Source: Mycobacterium europaeum
GTDB taxonomy: Bacteria; Actinomycetota; Actinomycetes; Mycobacteriales; Mycobacteriaceae
DNA length: 64,000 bases
Assembly: GCF_002102155.1 (NCBI RefSeq)
Contig: NZ_LQOU01000035.1
Span: 1 to 64,000 of the forward strand
Direction of reading: 5' to 3'
The position numbers and the translations under genes were made by a program. The notes beneath the pieces are model-generated. The model saw only the letters and a program-made list of their open reading frames with translations, searched no databases and was not told the DNA's origin. This document shows positions 34,750-42,749 of the stretch, piece after piece (position 1 is the first letter of the stretch; the number at the start of each line of letters is the position of its first letter).

Positions 34750-34781
34750 TCTCCGATAGCTGATAGGGAAGGACAACATCC

Positions 34782-35108
34782 ATGGCGTACGTGATCGGCG
34801 AACCCTGCGTCGACATCAAGGACAAGGCGTGCATCGAGGAATGCCCCGTCGACTGCATCTACGAGGGCGCGCGGATGCTCTACATCCACCCCGACGAGTG
34901 CGTCGACTGCGGCGCCTGCGAGCCGGTGTGCCCCGTCGAGTCCATCTACTACGAAGACGATCTGCCGGCTGAATACAGCCAGTACACGCAGATCAACGCC
35001 GACTTCTTCGCCGAGCTCGGCTCGCCCGGTGGCGCGTCGAAGGTCGGGATGACCGAAAACGACCCCGCCGCCGTCAAGGAGCTCCCCAGCCGGGCCGAGG
35101 CGACGTAG
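34782..35108 (+). CDS. 7Fe ferredoxin, FdxC type
   Basis: 108 aa, ATG after GAAGGA. The N-terminal half carries the cysteines CVDIKDKACIEECPVDC of the 3Fe-4S/4Fe-4S pair and CVDCGACEPVCPVE of the second cluster, the pattern of actinobacterial 7Fe ferredoxins. Very close to M. tuberculosis FdxC by eye (ARMLYIHPDECVDCGAC, QINADFF, SPGGASKVG), but mycobacteria have paralogues, so no symbol is given. It follows fprA in an apparent reductase-ferredoxin operon. Confidence 0.93.
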   Translation: MAYVIGEPCVDIKDKACIEECPVDCIYEGARMLYIHPDECVDCGACEPVCPVESIYYEDDLPAEYSQYTQINADFFAELGSPGGASKVGMTENDPAAVKELPSRAEAT

Positions 35109-35110
35109 GA

Positions 35111-35788
35111 CTACGTCATCACAGCAGCGAGTTCGGTACGGGGTACCGAAACTTGCTGCGGCCCGTCGACCGCCGGCAGCACCTGCCCCTGGCCGAAGAA
35201 GAAAATGACGGCGTCATTGGTGATCGCGAAATTCTGATACGCGTCGACGCCGGGATCGCCGAACGGCAGCGGGCCTAATTGGCGCGTCACGATCGGGTTG
35301 AGGACGTCCAGCGGTTTGCTGCCCGGCTTGAACAACGTGTCGAAGGTGATCGGGGCGCCCTTGCCGAGGTCGTAGTTGAACGCCTTGAAAGACGTCACGG
35401 GGTGCGCACCCATGTCCTGGTTCATGTCCAGCACCACGCTTTGGGTATTCGAGCCGGGCGTGGTCGATCGATACGCCGTTCCGGTGATGGCCAGCAGGTA
35501 GGGCGGCCGATCGTGCGGGGGGTACGTCCGGGCGTCGTCGGCCCAGGTGTCCCGGGTGTGGATGAGGTAGTCGGTCATGGCCTGCTGGTCGGGATAGCTG
35601 ACCGGGAAGCTCAGGTCGAGCGTGTAGTGGGCCGTGGCGATGTGGCCGTGGCAGACCTGGTTTTCGTCGACGGTTCCACCGAGGGCGGCGCACGCCGATT
35701 GCGCGCCGGCGATCGGGGCGATCGAACAATTCACCCAAGCGCAGACGGCCGCGGCCGTTCGCCACAGTAAGCGCATCTTGGTAGCCAT
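35111..35788 (-). CDS. Secreted Mpt64-like protein (DUF3298 family)
   Basis: 225 aa with an N-terminal signal peptide (MATKMRLLWRTAAAVCAWV ... PIAGAQS). The mature part begins with a Cys-containing segment (CAALGGTVDENQVC) and carries SVVLDMNQDMGAHPVTSFKAFNYDL and LNPIVTRQLG, features shared with Mpt64/RsiV-type DUF3298 proteins. Mpt64 is a secreted antigen of pathogenic mycobacteria with unclear function. It ends 2 bp from the stop of the convergent ferredoxin gene. Confidence 0.8.
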   Translation of the reverse strand: MATKMRLLWRTAAAVCAWVNCSIAPIAGAQSACAALGGTVDENQVCHGHIATAHYTLDLSFPVSYPDQQAMTDYLIHTRDTWADDARTYPPHDRPPYLLAITGTAYRSTTPGSNTQSVVLDMNQDMGAHPVTSFKAFNYDLGKGAPITFDTLFKPGSKPLDVLNPIVTRQLGPLPFGDPGVDAYQNFAITNDAVIFFFGQGQVLPAVDGPQQVSVPRTELAAVMT

Positions 35789-35928
35789 CTTCTCGCTGCC
35801 TTCTGGCGAGCCTGATTGACTCGCGCCGCTTTAGCCCAAATCGTAGGACTCGGTCGAATTCGCAGGTTTTTACCTGCCAAAAGTGGGGGCACTCAACTAT
35901 CCCCGCAACAAATTATGAGGAGACACCG

Positions 35929-36765
35929 ATGTCCTTTGTGATTACCAATCCGGACGCCTTGACCTACGCGGCCGCCAAGCTGGAAACGCTCGGCGCCGAG
36001 ATGGCGGCGGAAAACGCCGCCGCCGCGGGCCCGACCACCGGCCTGGCGCCCGCGGCCGCCGATGAGATATCAGCCCTGCAAGCGGCGATCTTCGACGCAT
36101 ACGGCACCCTCTACCAGTCGGTCAGCGATCAAGCCGCAGGCATCCACCAGCAGTTCGTCAAAACCCTGGACACCAGCGCCGGCTCGTATCGAACCACCGA
36201 GGCCACCAACTCCGCGGCGACCGCGTCGCCGTTCGCGGCCGCCCCGGCGATCGGGAGTACGGCAAGCCCGGCGGCCGCGGCCGACCCGCCGCCCGGCAGC
36301 GGCCTGCTCAACATCGGCGACATCGGGGCCGGCAACTTCGGCTCGGCGACGTCCGACCTGCTGGGCGTGGCGGGCGGCGGCCTGCTCGTCCGACCCGACG
36401 CGGCGGGCCCGGTCGCGGCGGCCCCGTCGGCAGCGACCGCCTTGGCGTCGTCCACCTCGCCCGGGACGACACTGGCGGGCGCGGCGGCACCCGTCGGGGT
36501 CCCGATGGTGTCGGGTCCCGGGCAGGCGGCCTTGGTCGGCCGCCTATCGGTGCCCCCCAGCTGGGCGGCGGGGGCCGGTGCGCCGGCCGCGCCTCCCCCG
36601 GCCCCAACGTTGACCGGCTGGACGACTCCCGCGCCCCAGGGCCCGACCGTGACCGGCGTGCCGGCCGGTATGCCCGCGGTGGCCACCGCCGGGAAGTCCG
36701 GTGGCCTGGGCGCGCCCCGCTACGGCGTCAAGCCCACGGTGATGCGGCGCCCGGCCGGCCTCTAG
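35929..36765 (+). CDS. PE family protein with PPE-SVP-like C-terminal module
   Basis: 278 aa, ATG after AGGAG. The PE domain (about 1-100) starts SFVITNPDALTYAAAKLETL, has the PE at about 8-9 region altered, and ends with YRTTE, the Y-x-x-x-E type-VII secretion signal. After an Ala/Pro-rich linker the C-terminal part holds GQAALVGRLSVPPSW (about 198-212) and PRYGVKPTVM at the end, the same landmarks as in the PPE protein encoded 30 bp downstream. Likely secreted by ESX-5 or another ESX as a PE/PPE heterodimer at the cell surface. Confidence 0.9.
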   Translation: MSFVITNPDALTYAAAKLETLGAEMAAENAAAAGPTTGLAPAAADEISALQAAIFDAYGTLYQSVSDQAAGIHQQFVKTLDTSAGSYRTTEATNSAATASPFAAAPAIGSTASPAAAADPPPGSGLLNIGDIGAGNFGSATSDLLGVAGGGLLVRPDAAGPVAAAPSAATALASSTSPGTTLAGAAAPVGVPMVSGPGQAALVGRLSVPPSWAAGAGAPAAPPPAPTLTGWTTPAPQGPTVTGVPAGMPAVATAGKSGGLGAPRYGVKPTVMRRPAGL

Positions 36766-36795
36766 AAACTTTCGAGCGAAAAGGAGAGCAGGACA

Positions 36796-37950
36796 ATGGA
36801 TTTCGGAGCACTTCCCCCAGAAGTCAACTCGGCACGCATGTACGCCGGAGCCGGCGCCGGCCCGATGATGGCCGCAGCGGCCGCGTGGAACACGTTGTCC
36901 GCCGAGCTGAGCACCATCGCGGCGGGATACGAGTCGGTGATCTCGGAGCTGACGGGCGAGCAGTGGGTGGGTCCGGCGGCGGCATCGGCGGAAACCGCCG
37001 TCCAGCCCTTCGTGACGTGGCTGAATACCACCGCGGCGGCCGTTCAGCACGCCGGCGCCCAGGCCATGGCGTCCGCGGCCGCCTATGAGGCAGCCTTCGC
37101 CATGACGGTTCCGCCTCCGGTGATCGAGGCCAACAGAGCCCAGTTGGCGGCGCTGGTCGCCGGCAACGTGCTGGGCCAGAACACGCCGGCGATCATGGCC
37201 ACCGAGGCGCAGTACTCGGCGATGTGGGCCCAGGACGCCGCGGCCATGTACGGCTATGCGGCCTCGTCGGCGGCCGCCGGAAAGCTGAACCCGCTGACCT
37301 CGCCGACACCGACGACCAGCCCCGGGGGAATCGCCCGTCAGGCCGCGGTGGTGTCCGGCGCCGGCGCCGCCACCAATACGCAGGCCGGGCTCATGCAGAC
37401 GGTCAGCACGTTCCAGAACACGGTGGCGGGATTCGCCGCCCCGAGCCTCGGGGCCGACCCTCCCGCCGCCACACCCCTCTTCCAGATCCCGATCGTGCAG
37501 AACACCATCAACGGTGCGATCAATACCGCGGCATGGTGGACCATGAACACCATCCCCAACGCGACGTTGTTGTCACACACCATGAACGGCGCCCCGTCGG
37601 TCATGCTCGAATCCGCCGGGCCCTACGTCGGGCCCACGCTGGCGGGGTCGGTGGCCCCGGGCGGATCGACCGGAATGGCCCAGGCGCCCGTACTGGCCGG
37701 CGTGGGCCAGGCATCCACGGTGGGTCGCCTGTCGGTGCCGGCGGGCTGGTCGGCGGCCACCCCGGCGCTGGATCCGGCCGCTTCGGCGTCAGCCGGCTCC
37801 GGTTGGGCGGTGACGCCGGAGGAGACGCCGCCGGTGACGGCGGTGCCGGCCGGGATGCCGGCACTGGCCACGGCCGGACGGGGTCTCGGCTTCAATACGC
37901 CGCGGTACGGGGTCAAGCCCACGGTGATGCCCAAGACGGTGTTCGCCTGA
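36796..37950 (+). CDS. PPE family protein, PPE-SVP subfamily
   Basis: 384 aa, ATG after GGAGAG. Begins MDFGALPPEVNSARMYAGAG with the defining PPE, followed by the helical domain with WVGPAAASAE (WxG turn). The C-terminal module has GQASTVGRLSVPAGW (SVP motif) and ends near PRYGVKPTVM. It pairs with the upstream PE to form the four-helix complex recognised by an ESX secretion system. The SVP subfamily is commonly encoded next to a PE gene, as here. Confidence 0.95.
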   Translation: MDFGALPPEVNSARMYAGAGAGPMMAAAAAWNTLSAELSTIAAGYESVISELTGEQWVGPAAASAETAVQPFVTWLNTTAAAVQHAGAQAMASAAAYEAAFAMTVPPPVIEANRAQLAALVAGNVLGQNTPAIMATEAQYSAMWAQDAAAMYGYAASSAAAGKLNPLTSPTPTTSPGGIARQAAVVSGAGAATNTQAGLMQTVSTFQNTVAGFAAPSLGADPPAATPLFQIPIVQNTINGAINTAAWWTMNTIPNATLLSHTMNGAPSVMLESAGPYVGPTLAGSVAPGGSTGMAQAPVLAGVGQASTVGRLSVPAGWSAATPALDPAASASAGSGWAVTPEETPPVTAVPAGMPALATAGRGLGFNTPRYGVKPTVMPKTVFA

Positions 37951-37999
37951 GACAACTGCTCGTGCTCGACCCCGCGGGGCCTTTTAATAAGGTGAGCCC

Positions 38000-39274
38000 A
38001 TGCGGACAGCTCGAGTCATCCACGTCAGCCGGCAGATCGGGTCGCTCGCGGTCACCGCGGTGACCGCCCTCTCCACGCTCAACGCGTACCGGCCGTTGGC
38101 GCGCAGTGGATACCTTTCGCTCTTCTCCTGGATGTTCGGGCTGGTCGTCACCGAGTTGCCGCTGCAGACCCTGGTCAGCCAGCTCGGCGGTCTGGCCTTG
38201 ACGGCCCGCCGCCTGACGCGGCCGGTGCGGATCGCGGCCTGGGCGGTGGCGGGCGTCTCGGCGCTGGGGCTGCTGAACTTCAGCCGCGCCGGTCACCGGG
38301 CCAACGTGCCGCTGACCGAGGCCCTGGACAACGGGTTGGGCGCCTCCCGGCTCACCGAATCGCGGGATCTGTGGCGCCGGCCGGCCGGCAGCGGCACCGC
38401 GAAGGCGCCGGGGCTGCTGCGGATGATGCGCATCTACCGCGACTATGCCCACGACTCCAACATCAGCTACGGCGAATTCGGCAGCGCCAACCACCTGGAC
38501 ATCTGGCGCCGCCCGGATCTGGACCCGACCGGCAAGGCGCCGGTACTCTTCCAGATCCCGGGCGGGGCCTGGACGACGGGAAACAAACGCGGACAAGCGC
38601 ATCCGCTGATGAGCCACCTCGCCGAGCTGGGCTGGGTCTGCGTCGCGATCAACTACCGGCACAGCCCCCGCAACACCTGGCCCGCGCACATCGTCGACGT
38701 CAAGCGCGCGCTGGCCTGGGTCAAGGCGCACATCGCCGAATACGGCGGCGATCCCGAATTCATCGCCATCACGGGCGGTTCGGCCGGCGGCCACCTCTCG
38801 TCGCTGGCCGCACTCACACCCAACGATCCGGAGTTCCAGCCCGGCTTCGAGGACGCCGACACCCGGGTGCAGGCGGCCGTGCCGTTCTACGGCGTCTACG
38901 ACTTCACCCGGTTCAGCGACGCGATGCACCCGATGATGCCGGCGCTGCTCGTCAAATCCGTTGTCAAGGAACGCCCGTCGACCAACATGCAGCCGTTTAT
39001 CAGCGCGTCGCCGGTCAACCACGTCTCGCCCGACGCTCCCCCGTTCTTCGTCCTGCACGGCCGCAATGACTCGTTGGTGCCCGTGGAGCAGGCGCGCGGT
39101 TTCGTCGAGCGGCTGCGACAGGTCAGCACCCAGCCCGTCGTGTACGCCGAATTGCCCTACACCCAGCACGCGTTCGACATCTTCGGTTCGGCGCGCGCGG
39201 CCCACACCGCGGTCGCCGTCGAGCAGTTCCTGGCCGAGGTCTACGCGGCCCGCCGGCAGGCCAATGTGGCCTAG
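38000..39274 (+). CDS. lipM: Alpha/beta hydrolase, LipM-type esterase
   Basis: 424 aa. An N-terminal hydrophobic part (IGSLAVTAVTAL..., FGLVVTELPLQTLV, IAAWAVAGVSALGLL) suggests membrane anchoring. The catalytic domain has the oxyanion loop IPGGAWTTGN, the nucleophile elbow TGGSAGGHLS, LHGRNDSLVP with the acid, and TQHAFD with the His. Nearly colinear with M. tuberculosis LipM (Rv2284), whose neighbour yjcE also occurs downstream here. Cleaves short acyl esters. Its stop overlaps the convergent TetR stop (CTAG). Confidence 0.88.
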   Translation: MRTARVIHVSRQIGSLAVTAVTALSTLNAYRPLARSGYLSLFSWMFGLVVTELPLQTLVSQLGGLALTARRLTRPVRIAAWAVAGVSALGLLNFSRAGHRANVPLTEALDNGLGASRLTESRDLWRRPAGSGTAKAPGLLRMMRIYRDYAHDSNISYGEFGSANHLDIWRRPDLDPTGKAPVLFQIPGGAWTTGNKRGQAHPLMSHLAELGWVCVAINYRHSPRNTWPAHIVDVKRALAWVKAHIAEYGGDPEFIAITGGSAGGHLSSLAALTPNDPEFQPGFEDADTRVQAAVPFYGVYDFTRFSDAMHPMMPALLVKSVVKERPSTNMQPFISASPVNHVSPDAPPFFVLHGRNDSLVPVEQARGFVERLRQVSTQPVVYAELPYTQHAFDIFGSARAAHTAVAVEQFLAEVYAARRQANVA

Positions 39275-39894
39275 CCGCTGAGCATTTGGGCCACCACGCC
39301 GGCGACGATGGCGTCCGGGTCCTGCTCGATGCCGACCGCACGCAGGTCGCCGTCGATCGCCAGCGACGCGACACCGTGCACCAGCGACCACAGCGGCGCG
39401 GCGAGTTCGCGCGGGTCTTCACCGCCGACGATGCCCGTCTGCTGGCACGCCGCGATCGCGCCGAGCAGGTCACCGAACGCCTGCTCTCCGGCGGTCGCGA
39501 GGTCGGGATGGTCGGCCTTGGAGAGCTCGGCACCGAACATCACCCGGTAGTGATCCGGGTGGGCGACGGCCCAGCGCACATACGCGCGGCCGAGTTCGGC
39601 CACCCGGTCCCGTGGGCCGGGCGCCGCTTCGGCGGCCGCGTTCAGCGCGGCGTGCAGCTCGCGGAAGCCCTGTTCGGCCACCGTCGCCAGTAGCGCGGCC
39701 TTGTCGGCGAAGTGCCGGTACGGGGCGGCGGCGCTGACCCCCGCCCGCCGCGCCGCCTCGGTGAGGGTGAAACCTTTCGGCCCCTTTTCGGCCACCAGCG
39801 ACAGGGCGGCGCTGGTCAGGGCGCGTTTCAGGTCGCCGTGGTGGTAGCTGTCCCGACGCTTCGCTCCCCCCGGGGCTTTCCGTGCGGCCGCCAT
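39271..39894 (-). CDS. TetR/AcrR family regulator
   Basis: 207 aa from the ATG at 39894 (MAAARKAPGG); the ATG at 39933 would read through the operator. The HTH is FTLTEAARRAGVSAAAPYRHFADKAALLATV, and the C-terminal half is a TetR_C-type ligand domain. It is divergent from the DUF1707 gene. A perfect 7-bp inverted repeat lies between them, so self-regulation and control of DUF1707 are likely. Confidence 0.9.
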   Translation of the reverse strand: MAAARKAPGGAKRRDSYHHGDLKRALTSAALSLVAEKGPKGFTLTEAARRAGVSAAAPYRHFADKAALLATVAEQGFRELHAALNAAAEAAPGPRDRVAELGRAYVRWAVAHPDHYRVMFGAELSKADHPDLATAGEQAFGDLLGAIAACQQTGIVGGEDPRELAAPLWSLVHGVASLAIDGDLRAVGIEQDPDAIVAGVVAQMLSG

Positions 39895-39904
39895 GTTGAC
39901 GATA

Positions 39905-39927
39905 TTAACATTACCGAGGTATGTTAA
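39905..39927. promoter_or_regulatory. Palindrome in TetR/DUF1707 intergenic region, probable TetR operator
   Basis: TTAACAT (39905-39911) and ATGTTAA (39921-39927) are perfect inverted arms separated by 9 bp. It sits 11 bp from the regulator start codon and 30 bp from the DUF1707 start, an ideal position to repress both. Confidence 0.65.
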
Positions 39928-39956
39928 AGCCATTCACATCTTCGGAAGGGGACGAA

Positions 39957-40445
39957 ATGGACCAGCAACTCATGGCCCCCCGCGCCGGCGACCGCGACCG
40001 GGAGGTGGCGGCCGACCGCCTGGGCCAGGCATTCGCGCAGGGTTACCTGCCACTGGACGAGTACGAGCAACGGTTGCAGGTGGTGTTCGGCGCGCACACC
40101 ACCGGTGAGCTCGACCGGCTCCTCGCCGACCTGCCGCTCGAGCGGATCCGGCGCGCGGACCCGCGCCGGCGCGCCGCCCGCGTCGAGGCCGCCCGGCGCG
40201 GCGTGCGCCTTCACCTGGCCGCCTACCTGGCGATGACCGTCATCGTGCTCGCCGTGTGGGCGGCCGTCGCCGCCACCACCGGTGCCGCGTACTTCTGGCC
40301 GGTCTGGCCCATCCTGGGAGCCGGAATCGGCCTGCTCAGCCACGCGCTGGGCGTCCGCCCCGCCGCGAAAGGCGTTGCGGGATGGGCAAACCCGTGCCGT
40401 CCCGTGGGGCGCACCCGTTTGCCGGAGGGGCTTACTGCACCGTGA
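39957..40445 (+). CDS. DUF1707 (SHOCT-like) membrane protein
   Basis: 162 aa from the ATG at 39957 with GAAGGGG upstream; the ATG at 39921 lies in the operator. The N-terminal DUF1707 module reads RAGDRDREVAADRLGQAFAQGYLPLDEYEQRLQ. The C-terminal part has two membrane segments (YLAMTVIVLAVWAAVAATTG and FWPVWPILGAGIGLLSHALG) like the 2TM domain. Function unknown. Its end overlaps the convergent inhibitor lipoprotein gene by 14 bp. Confidence 0.85.
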   Translation: MDQQLMAPRAGDRDREVAADRLGQAFAQGYLPLDEYEQRLQVVFGAHTTGELDRLLADLPLERIRRADPRRRAARVEAARRGVRLHLAAYLAMTVIVLAVWAAVAATTGAAYFWPVWPILGAGIGLLSHALGVRPAAKGVAGWANPCRPVGRTRLPEGLTAP

Positions 40446-40884
40446 CGGTGGCCGTATAGGTGCACGCCGGTTTGGGATCCTTGGCGACGAAACTGGTGTA
40501 GGACGTGCCGATCGTGGTCGTCCCCGGCTTCAACGCCGTGAACGTCCACACCTCGGTGCCGGGCGCCCCCAATGCGTCGGAGCTCGGTGGCACGAACTGA
40601 TGGCTGGTTTGCTGGATGATCGTCGGGTCGCCGATCTTCGTCTCCGGCGCCCACCGGTACGGGGTGGTGTAGTTCGACCCCAGCTTCACGACCAGCGTGT
40701 TGCCGACGGCCAGGGTGATGCTCTGCGTGATCACGTCTTGGGTGAGGACGTCGGTCATGGGCACCTGCAGCGTCTTGGTCGACGGCGGGTTCCTGGACGC
40801 GAAGTGGCAGCCCGCCAACAGCGGCCAAACGAGCATCGCGACGGTCACCAAGAGCCTGATCTTCCCGACAGTCATCGAGCCCAT
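40432..40884 (-). CDS. Chagasin-type (I42) peptidase inhibitor lipoprotein
   Basis: 150 aa (second ATG three codons in). Signal peptide with lipobox LLAGC (Cys about 26), so exported and lipidated. The chagasin fold motifs are all present: GNTLVVKLGSNYTTPYRW (NxTxGxxW-like loop), then the central loop region, then GTEVWTFTALKPGTTTI. Chagasin-family proteins block papain-like cysteine proteases. In a mycobacterium this could act on host proteases, though that is speculation. Confidence 0.8.
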   Translation of the reverse strand: MGSMTVGKIRLLVTVAMLVWPLLAGCHFASRNPPSTKTLQVPMTDVLTQDVITQSITLAVGNTLVVKLGSNYTTPYRWAPETKIGDPTIIQQTSHQFVPPSSDALGAPGTEVWTFTALKPGTTTIGTSYTSFVAKDPKPACTYTATVTVQ

Positions 40885-41126
40885 TATGTCCTGACGCCCG
40901 AGGGGCGTGCCGCGGCGGGAAGCGACGGGTGCCAGCCACCTCGCCCGCGGCGTCGCGTGGGCGCGGATCCTTCAACCATGACGTGACTCGCAAACTTGAT
41001 ATCGCGGGCGCTATCACTTTCGAGAGGCACACACCACCCCGCCGACGGGGCTGAAGTGACTCGAGTGACGGCGCTCCGCGGACGCCCTGCTCGGCGCGAC
41101 CCGCGCCGGTCCGGCAGGATGGGCTG

Positions 41127-42719
41127 GTGTTTGGCCTCGTCCTGATCGTCGCGCTCGTCTCCACCGTCATCGTCGGGACGGTCGTCGGCCGGCGCTACCG
41201 GGTGGGCCCGCCGGTGCTGCTCATCGTGCTCGGCACCCTGCTGGGTCTGATCCCCCACTTCGGTCACGTCCACATCAACGGCGAGATCGTGCTGCTGCTG
41301 TTCCTGCCGGGCATTCTCTACTGGGAGGGCCTGAACACCAGCTTCCGCGAGATCCGGGCGAACGCGCGCATCATCGTCTTCCTCAGTGTCGGGCTGGTGA
41401 TCGCCACGGCCGTGGCGGTGTCGTGGACGGCGCGGGCGCTGGGCATGGACTCACACACGGCGGCCGTGCTGGGCGCCGTGCTCTCCCCCACCGACGCCGC
41501 CGCCGTGGCCGGCTTGGCGAAGAAGTTGCCGCGCCGGTCGGTCACCGTGCTCAAGGCCGAGAGTTTGATCAACGACGGCACCGCGCTGGTGCTGTTCGCC
41601 GTCACGGTCCACGTCGCGATCGGCGGATCGGCGATCACCCCGGCCGACCTGGTGGGCCGTTTCGTCGGCTCGTATTTGGGCGGCATCGCCGCCGGACTCC
41701 TGGTCGGCGGAGCGGTCACGCTGGTGCGCAAGAGGATCGACGCCCCGCAAGAGGAAATGGCGTTGAGCCTGCTGACGCCGTTCGCGGCGTTCCTACTGGC
41801 CCAGAGCATGGACTGCAGCGGGGTGGTGGCGGTGATGGTCGCGGCGTTGGTGCTCGCCTACGCCGGGCCGGTGGTGATCCGCGCGCGATCCCGCCTGCAG
41901 TCCTACTCGTTCTGGGACAGCATCACCTTCCTGCTCAACGGCTCGTTGTGGGTGTTCGTCGGTGTGCAGATCCCCGGGGCCCTGCACGGCATCGCCGGGG
42001 TGGACGGCGGCATTCGCCGCGCGCTGTTCATCGCGCTCGCCGTCACCGGCGTGGTGATCGTCTCGCGCATCTTCTGGGGCGAGCTCACCGTGGTCTTGAT
42101 CCGGCTGATCGACCGCCGAGACGCGCAACGCGAACGTCGGGTCAGCTGGCGGCAACGCTTCGTCACCGCCTGGGCCGGATTCCGCGGGGCGGTGTCGCTG
42201 GCCGCGGCGCTGGCCGTCCCGGCCACCACGCTCAGCGGCGCGCCGTTCCCCGACCGCAGCCTGCTCATCTTCATCGTGGTCGTCGTGATCCTGACCACCG
42301 TCCTGGTCCAGGGCAGCACGTTGCCCGCCGTGGTGCGCTGGGCGAAGATGCCCGAGGACGTCGCCCACGCCGAGGAACTGCAGTTGGCCCGCACGCGGGG
42401 CATGCGGGCCGCCCTCGACGCGTTGCCGGCCGTCGCCGACGAGGTCGGCATCGGCGACGACCTGCGGCGCCGGCTGCAGAAGGAGTACGAGGAGAAGGCC
42501 GCGGTGGCCGTCGCCACCGAGAACGGGTCGACGGACAACCACCTCGTCAAGAAGAAGGAGCTGGTGCGCCGGGTGCGGCTGGGCGTCCTGGACAGCAAGC
42601 GACGCGAGATCACCGCGCTGCGCAACCAGAACCTCATCGACGACATCGTCCTGCGCGAGCTGCAGAACGAGATGGACCTCGAGGAAGTGCAACTGCTCAA
42701 CGCCGCCGACAACGAATAG
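41127..42719 (+). CDS. yjcE: Na+/H+ antiporter (CPA1 family)
   Basis: 530 aa, GTG start. About 10-12 membrane segments occupy the first 400 residues, starting FGLVLIVALVSTVIVGTVV. LSPTDAAAVAGLAKKLP carries the Asp pair region of CPA1 exchangers, and ESLINDGTALVLFAV matches the ion-binding helix. The cytoplasmic tail is charged and helical (KEYEEKAAVAVATENGSTD...). Exchanges Na+ for H+ in pH and salt balance. Positioned like Rv2287 (yjcE) downstream of lipM. Confidence 0.9.
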   Translation: MFGLVLIVALVSTVIVGTVVGRRYRVGPPVLLIVLGTLLGLIPHFGHVHINGEIVLLLFLPGILYWEGLNTSFREIRANARIIVFLSVGLVIATAVAVSWTARALGMDSHTAAVLGAVLSPTDAAAVAGLAKKLPRRSVTVLKAESLINDGTALVLFAVTVHVAIGGSAITPADLVGRFVGSYLGGIAAGLLVGGAVTLVRKRIDAPQEEMALSLLTPFAAFLLAQSMDCSGVVAVMVAALVLAYAGPVVIRARSRLQSYSFWDSITFLLNGSLWVFVGVQIPGALHGIAGVDGGIRRALFIALAVTGVVIVSRIFWGELTVVLIRLIDRRDAQRERRVSWRQRFVTAWAGFRGAVSLAAALAVPATTLSGAPFPDRSLLIFIVVVVILTTVLVQGSTLPAVVRWAKMPEDVAHAEELQLARTRGMRAALDALPAVADEVGIGDDLRRRLQKEYEEKAAVAVATENGSTDNHLVKKKELVRRVRLGVLDSKRREITALRNQNLIDDIVLRELQNEMDLEEVQLLNAADNE

Positions 42720-42749
42720 CCGTCGGCCCTCGACCGTACAGTCGGCTCC

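Noticed and set aside
37966..37985. CCCCGCGGGG followed by TTTT after the PPE gene as intrinsic terminator
   Set aside because: The palindrome has no loop and the T-run is short; it is also within the leader of lipM. Too weak to list.
37913..39391. 492-aa minus-strand frame over lipM
   Set aside because: Antisense shadow of lipM; low-complexity Arg/Gly content and no domain.
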